A DNA stretch of 64,000 bases from Obelidium mucronatum. Lineage: Eukaryota > Chytridiomycota > Chytridiomycetes > Chytridiales > Chytriomycetaceae. The stretch spans positions 62,001-126,000 of the forward strand of contig JAIVFH010000039.1 in the NCBI GenBank assembly GCA_025765595.1, in the 5' to 3' direction. Below are positions 58,038-64,000 of this stretch, piece by piece. Each line of letters starts with the position of its first letter. Within the stretch, counting starts at the first letter, position 1. The position numbers and the translations under genes are program-made. Below the pieces are notes generated by a model that worked only from the letters and a program-made list of their open reading frames with translations, searched no databases and had not been told where the DNA came from.

Positions 58038-58762
58038 TTTCTTTGGTGAAGTGAAAACAACTTTGCCACAAACTGGATGTATTTCCTGGAGCCGTTTTTG
58101 TCTAGTTGGTATAGGTTCTGGGGCAAGGATGTATTGGTGGTAGGCTCTGTCGAGGTCCATGGTAGAGAACAGGTTGGAATCCGTGACTTCTTCTGGGACG
58201 TCGCAGGTGCCTTGGTTGATTTGTTTGTAGTCTTTTGTGATTTTCTTCACTGCTTGTATTTTGATGCATACTCGGTACTTAGTTAGTTTGCCATTCACTA
58301 TGTGTGGTGGGCAGATGAGCGGACTGTTGTGCTCGTGCCAGGGGCTAACGATGCTATTCCATCTTTTAGCCAGCATGATACTTGCTCCGTGGCAATTGCG
58401 TGTTTCTTGAATGGCAGGCGGTACTGCTTGATATAGGTTGGTTCGGCCCCGTTGATTAGATCAATTGTGATAAAGTCGTCTGGGTGGTCAGATTTGGAGA
58501 GTGCAGCGTTGGTGTCGAGGTGTGGTTGCACAGCTTTTGGGAATTGTTCTCTGGCCAGAGTTGTCTTCTTGCAGAGGTCCTGTAGGGAGGGCTTGTTGGA
58601 TTTTAGTGTTTGTGTATCATATGCTTGGTGGGTTTTGTTTACCGTTGGGGAATTTGACAGCTGGTTTGGTCTTTGTTTCGAATTCTTCAGGGGCAACAGG
58701 CAGGGCGAAGGTTTGGAGACCCGTGCTTCTGACGCCAAGGTTGGGTGGTACGTCTTGGCCAA
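58014..58762 (-). pseudogene. Ty3/gypsy reverse transcriptase fragment, right copy
   Basis: Mirror of 48411-49159, identical in translation. It is again tail to tail with the integrase/chromodomain piece. Confidence 0.75.
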
Positions 58763-59085
58763 GCGTTACGATCTTTTAACATGACAGCTGCAATGATGTG
58801 GGTTCCTTTTGGATTGCAATTTGCCACCAAACAAAAAGTGAGATGATACAAAAAGAAGGAAGTCTAGACAATGATCTAGATATCTACCGGGCTTCTGGAA
58901 TATGTTTTGTTTGCATCATCCACTTCAAAAGTTAAATATCAAAACACAGATGTTATGAATTGGAAGTTTATTTTCAGTCTAGCTCTCCCAATCTCTTCCC
59001 TCTCCTACATCACTCTGAATTCAGAGAAGCCAGAAACAAAGAACAAACAAGACCTTAAATAGGTTGTCGTTGCAGAAGATCCCAA

Positions 59086-59934
59086 TTACTTGGTGGCATT
59101 CTTCAAGTAGGCAATGATGTCATTTCTGTCAGACTCCTTCTTGAATCCAGCAAAGACCATCTTAGTGCCTGGAACAAACTTCTTTGGGTTCTCAAGGTAG
59201 ACAAACATCTGGTCATCGGTCCAGGTAACCTGCTTGGCCTTCATAGCGTCAGAGTATGCGTAACCTGAGGCAGATCCGGACTTTCTTCCAAAAAGACCGT
59301 TCAAGTTTGGTCCAACTTTGTGTGGGGCACCCTATTCATAAAAGTTAGCGAAAGGCCAGCGAAAAAGAACACGTGGTTCCCAGGCCCTTTCACATCAACA
59401 CTAGCTAGCATCAACATCCAATATCAACATCGAAAGCAATCCATACCAGATGCCTCCAATCTAACTATCCACCACCCTATCAGCATCTGACTTTGGATCA
59501 CTATTTTAACAATCCACCAGACGATCATCCGTCCCAGCAAGTAGGATGAGATTACTTACAGCTTCGACAACGTGGCATTGGGCACAACGAGTCTTGAAGA
59601 GTTTAGCACCGTTAACAGCGTCACCTACAAACAGAGATAATAAAAACGTCAACGGACTAAAAAAAAAAAGAAAAAGTGAAAGAGCGTGCAGTAATCCCCC
59701 AAAGCTCGCGGACAGCAATACGAACGACCTCCCATGAGAGATTGCAGTCAGATCGCTCCTGCGATGTATCCTCGATATGCCGGCCATTCTGCACACTATT
59801 TGTAATAGCTGTCCGTCGTCAACTGCCCCAGCCATTTTCCACAAGATCACACGCAACTTGTTATCCACAAAAGCTCCAGCTACTATAGCCGCGTCGAACA
59901 AGCGATGAGAGAATATTGACGACTCACCAGCCAT
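59086..59934 (-). CDS. CYC1: Cytochrome c, right-arm copy
   Basis: Exons 59934-59928, 59625-59561 and 59332-59086 mirror the left gene; the protein is identical, with CAQCH and PGTKMVFAG intact. Intron 1 differs by one base in a T/A run. Both copies keep the whole promoter, so both could be expressed if the repeat is real. Confidence 0.95.
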
Positions 59935-60518
59935 GTTTGATTTTTTGTAAAAGTGAAAAGAACAAATTCGGAAATTTTAGCTGCACATGTGAGTCATTCG
60001 TCTGATAAGAGCTATCCGAGTTTTCCCGGAGTTATCTGACCAAACCAGCCACGCTATATTCAGCGACTCTGTCTGGTGCAGAGTTCGCGAGGGTTTGTTA
60101 GGGCATTATTCTTGTCTTTTTATGGGATATCCCACCTTTTTTGGGCGGAAGTTTTTTAGCCAATCACATTGCAACCGTCCGTTACCTGATCCGCTATTTT
60201 CTCGGTGAATGAATTGAGAAAGAATGGACCTTTTCACACCTTAGAGCAAGTAGCCATTGTTCCTTGCCTCCGGTTGTTCCAACAATACTTTTCACGATCA
60301 AGAGACCATGCTAGAATGCATTCTCGAAACTCACCTCCCCTAAGGTTCATCTGCTTTATTTCACTAGATGGAAGACGCCATTGTATCGCTGATTTTGAGA
60401 GAATAACGGTGTATTATTTACGCCATTTAATCACTCCATCTCCAGACGCAATTTTTCCACGAATCTACTGTTGCAATTGCCACACCAATATTTAGTTCAG
60501 AAGAACCCCCTTTGCTCT
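59935..60518. promoter_or_regulatory. Divergent promoter, right copy
   Basis: Mirror of 46656-47239, including the CCAAT box (now AGCCAATCAC near 60160). Confidence 0.5.
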
Positions 60519-63500
60519 ATGTCCGACCAAGAAACTCCATCCCTGTCATCGGGGAATGTTCCAGCAGCTTCCGAGGCCAATGAAGAGACCCTTGTTCCTG
60601 GTTGGTTGTAGAATAGCAGCGCTCAATGAACGTCCCTAACCCAACAGAGCCAGCTCACGAATTGCAGAATGCTCCAGAAGCAGATGAAGTTATTGAAACT
60701 ACTACCACCACCGTTGTCGAAGTTTTCTATGAGGACCTTCCTGCAGACTACAACGGCCCCTATGAAACCACAACTACCGTCGAAGAAGTTGTAACTGTTG
60801 AGTCTATAGAATTGCTGGATGTTCCTGAGGATATGGCGATGGTGGCAGAGAAGTCTGCTTGCAATGTGGCGTCTGCCAAGCAAGGTCAACCTGCTGCTGT
60901 TGACGCTATTATTGTGGCGCTGGTCAACAATAGTTCCGAAATTGTCAGTTTGAATTTGAAAGACAATTCTAGACTGGTCCGCGAACAAGGGTTGCTCTTG
61001 GTTGAAGCATTGGCTGGAAATACCTTTCTCAAAACGTTGGACTTGTCTGGGACGGAAATCACGGAGGCTGTCGCTCTTGCCCTTGCGAAGGTATAAGCTT
61101 GTTTATTCACGGTGGATGGATGTTGTAATAACGGTACCAATTTAGTTGTTGGAGACTGATGCTGTCTTGGTGGCTGTTAACCTAGAAGGAAACAATCTCA
61201 CGAACACTGTATTGGAGTCTTTTGCTCAAGTAATTTCGTTAAATACTACGTTGACATCGCTACGGCTTGGATGCTTGCCATTCGCTAGCTTGTCGGTGGA
61301 GCAAGCTATCGCCGCCGCTATTGAAAATAACAGAACGTCAGTCTCTTTGTTATTCTATCAATATTGTTTAAGCGATAATTAATGTTTGGCTTTTGATAGT
61401 CTTCTGACCTTTACGTTTGCCTTTGAAGATGTGTCGTGCCGAATTGCTGTTGATAAAGCACTTGCGAGAAATAATACCCACCATGCTAGAAACTTACAGA
61501 ACGCGCCAAAAGAGCCCAAAGGTATGAGGTTTTAGATTCTTGGCCGCAGTTGGACTAATATTGAAAAATCTTCAGTCCTGAGCAGTGTTACAACAACATC
61601 AATTGAAGAAATTATTGAAGATCTGCCTGAAAGTTATGATGGACCATTTGATGCCACTACTACGACTGAAGAAATTGTTACTGTGGAGAAAACTGTTACA
61701 CTCTTGGTTTCGGAGCTACCGGCAGATATCCTAGCGGCTGCAACAGCAGGTGCAGTGGAAATTGTTATCGAAGAAATTTCCATCATTGAGACCTCCAGCG
61801 TCGTTACTGGATGCGTTGAAGGAGAAGTTATTGAGGAAATCGTTGAAGTGGTTGAAACAGTTGACATTCATACAGCAACAGCCAAAGATTCGATTTTGGC
61901 CAGTCGCGAAATTCAAGTGTCTGCTGTTACTTCAGATGGAGGCTCGATTAGCCTCGATGCTGTTGCCGCTCGCGAGGCAATAGCAGAGGAAAATACCGGA
62001 GTAAAGCTTCCAGTTGCAGTTGGCACTTCCACTCGGGAGGTGATTGTGGAGGAAGTCACAACATCCGAAATTGTGACAAACCTTCCTATCGCGGTCGATG
62101 CGTCTACTCGGGAGGTGATTGTGGAGGAAGTGACAACATCCGAAATTGTGACAAACCTTCCTATCGCGGTCGATGCGTCTACTCGGGAGGTGATTGTGGA
62201 GGAAGTGACAACATCCGAAATTGTGACAAACCTTCCTATCGCGGTCGATGCGTCCACTCGGGAGGTGATTGTGGAGGAAGTAGAAATCGTCGAAGTTGTT
62301 GAAGATACTCCATTAATTTTACGGAATGGGCAGAAGGAGGCGTTGGTTGAAACTATTACGACGGTGGAGACGGTCGAAGTTCTTCATGCGGTGCCTGCCA
62401 GTTTTGTTGAAACGAATGTTCGAGAAATCCAGGAAGAAGAAGTGGTAGTGGTCGAAGTGGTAGGCATGCCATGACGGAACAACATTGGAAACCGTGGAAA
62501 CGATAGTAGAAGAGGTGATTGTCGGCAAAGCACGCAATTCAACTCCTTTTTCGGAAGTCGTCGAAGAAACTGTTTTCTGTGGAACAGAAATTGTTTCTGA
62601 ACTGCCTCTGCAGGTAGGTGCTGGAGTCACCACTGTGATCATTGAGGAAACTACAGTCACAACGACCGTTTGTGCAACCGAATCTTTCGATGGCGTCACA
62701 AGTATTGTGGAAGAGACCGTCGAAACTATCGATGTAACAAATGTTGAGGAGGCTGAGATCGCTGTTGTTGAACCAAAAACCAGTCCGGCGGAACTTGTCA
62801 TTGACGAAGCCTATTCGTTGACCGCGAAAGAGCTCTTGTATTCTGATGAAGAAGGGGGGAAGGATGGTCTGACGAGAAAGGCACCCGAGCCGACCGAAAT
62901 TCTTACTGAGGAACTGAATAATACTGCAAAACACACTGTGATTGAAGAAGTTACAGTGAAAACTGTGGCTGTTTCGGTTGGCGAGCTTCCAGTGCCGGTT
63001 GATGCGACGGTATCCGAAATTGTATGCGAAGAGACAACCGTCATAGAGACGCATACACTTTTGGATATGAATGAAGCAGTCGTGGAAGAGACTGGCGTTG
63101 AGCCACGATCTATTGGACCTTTGTCGGCATACCAGCAGGAAGAAGGAGTCGTCGAAATAACCACTGTTGTGGTTGTAGAAGAAACTGTGTTTGAATTCTC
63201 TCCAAGCCAAGTTGCTGCGGCTGGGGGCAAGAAAGACGCCCGGCTTTCCGATGGAGTGATCAAGTCAAGTGAGGAAGAGCAAGCGACAGATGCAGCGGCT
63301 ATCGACGATATTGTGGAGGAATTCATTGTTGTTGAAGAGCGTGAATTGAACGTCGACAGTGAAGCAGCAGAAAATGCTGTAGACGAGTTTGTTGTTGTCG
63401 ATGCCCCACGAGAAGGCCCAGGTAATGATCCGCTTGTTAAAAATATTTTATTGTGTGTTTTGACTATTGTTTCCAGTATCGTTGCCTGCGATTTCGATTC

Positions 63501-64000
63501 AACCATTGGCGAAGACTGGTAAGTGGCGAATTGAGAAATTTCGTTGTGTGTCTGGCGCTGAGAATTTGCTCAGTTTTTATCGGAAATCTCGGATCGTCTG
63601 CCACTGCCGAAAGTGTTGCGGATTACTTTTCCAGCTGTGGAGAGATTCAGTCCGTTCGCATCATCACAGGGCAAGATGGCGCGCCAAAGGGATTCGGGTA
63701 CATTGACTTTTTCAGTGTTGAGGCAGCCGAGAAGGCCGTTGGCTTCAGTCATACTGAGCTTGAAGGTCGGGACATCTATGTCGCTCTTTCTCCGCAGCAG
63801 CCTGTGCGGGCAACGGGCGACAAGTCCGTTACCATCGTTACGCGTGATGCAAGCGATGGAGAAGCATTTGCTCCCGTTGCCGACGACTTGGTCGACATGT
63901 ACGACACAGAGGAGATTGTGACTACGCAGGCGATTGACGCAGAGGATCTTGAATATCAAATGGAAGGCAATGAAGTCCGCGACGAAGTAAGTCTCTGAAA
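60519..64000 (+). pseudogene. LRR-repeat-RRM gene, right copy, frameshifted, 3' cut
   Basis: Exons 60519-60600, 60648-61090, 61146-61336, 61400-61521, 61576-63421, 63477-63518 and 63574-63986 mirror the left gene. One extra C at 62469-62470 (GGCATGCCATG against GGCATGCATG) shifts the frame and gives TGA at 62472-62474, inside the Val/Glu-rich region; translation would stop near residue 580, before the RRM. Downstream sequence is otherwise open in the original frame. One Val-to-Ala change lies just before. The window ends in the intron after the RRM exon, so whether a Lon-like part follows is unknown. A sequencing error cannot be excluded. Confidence 0.85.

Larger units (their letters stand above)
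54384..64000 (-). repeat. Right arm of giant inverted repeat
   Basis: Reverse complement of 43175-52469, with 309 bp extra at about 55988-56296, 11 bp extra near 54632, one extra C at 62470 and scattered substitutions. Still identical to the left arm at the last base of the window, so the arm continues beyond it. Confidence 0.95.

Overview
This is intron-rich nuclear DNA from a fungus, most likely an early-diverging zoosporic (chytrid-type) lineage. Evidence: dense short GT-AG introns, a class V myosin, a TOK-type two-pore potassium channel and a LAM/VASt sterol-transfer protein (fungal-style genes). Alongside them sit genes uncommon in yeasts and moulds: a CAMSAP/Patronin-like microtubule minus-end protein and a BRCC36-type JAMM deubiquitinase. 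The taxonomic call is inference from gene content; there is no rRNA in the window.

Layout. 1-5450: 3' part of a myosin V gene, then an F-box/ankyrin gene. 5451-12700: accessory zone with a gag-like fragment, an unrecognised split gene, a 2.57-kb Harbinger-like DNA transposon (9051-11624; 17-bp inverted ends, frameshifted transposase, accessory gene) and, just outside it, four hairpins that share one 12-nt loop but have different, fully compensated stems. 12913-41451: ordinary gene-dense core holding a La/LARP7-like protein, glycerol-3-phosphate dehydrogenase, a SAM-domain membrane protein, CAMSAP-like, START, TOK channel, a 1,728-aa coiled-coil protein, a LAM-like GRAM-VASt protein, an amidohydrolase and BRCC36. 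Apart from the La-like gene and BRCC36, which are on the minus strand, these lie head-to-tail on the plus strand. I rebuilt exons by hand; for most of these genes the summed exon lengths are exact multiples of three.

41512-64000: the most unusual part. A ten-exon minus-strand gene (41512-46655, 1,552 aa predicted) joins a tropomodulin-like LRR domain, a long Val/Glu/Thr-rich repeat region, an RRM and a complete Lon-type AAA+/protease module in which Walker A Lys, Walker B Glu and both protease catalytic residues appear replaced. Its 5' two thirds, a cytochrome c gene and about 4 kb of transposon debris form one arm of a very large inverted repeat (left arm at least 43175-52469, right arm 54384 to the window end). 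The 1.9-kb spacer (52470-54383) carries a decayed RecQ-like helicase fragment. The arms are nearly identical but differ by a 309-bp indel, an 11-bp indel, substitutions and a 1-bp insertion that breaks the right copy of the LRR-RRM gene. The repeat may be a real segmental inversion-duplication or two haplotypes joined in assembly; the sequence alone does not decide.
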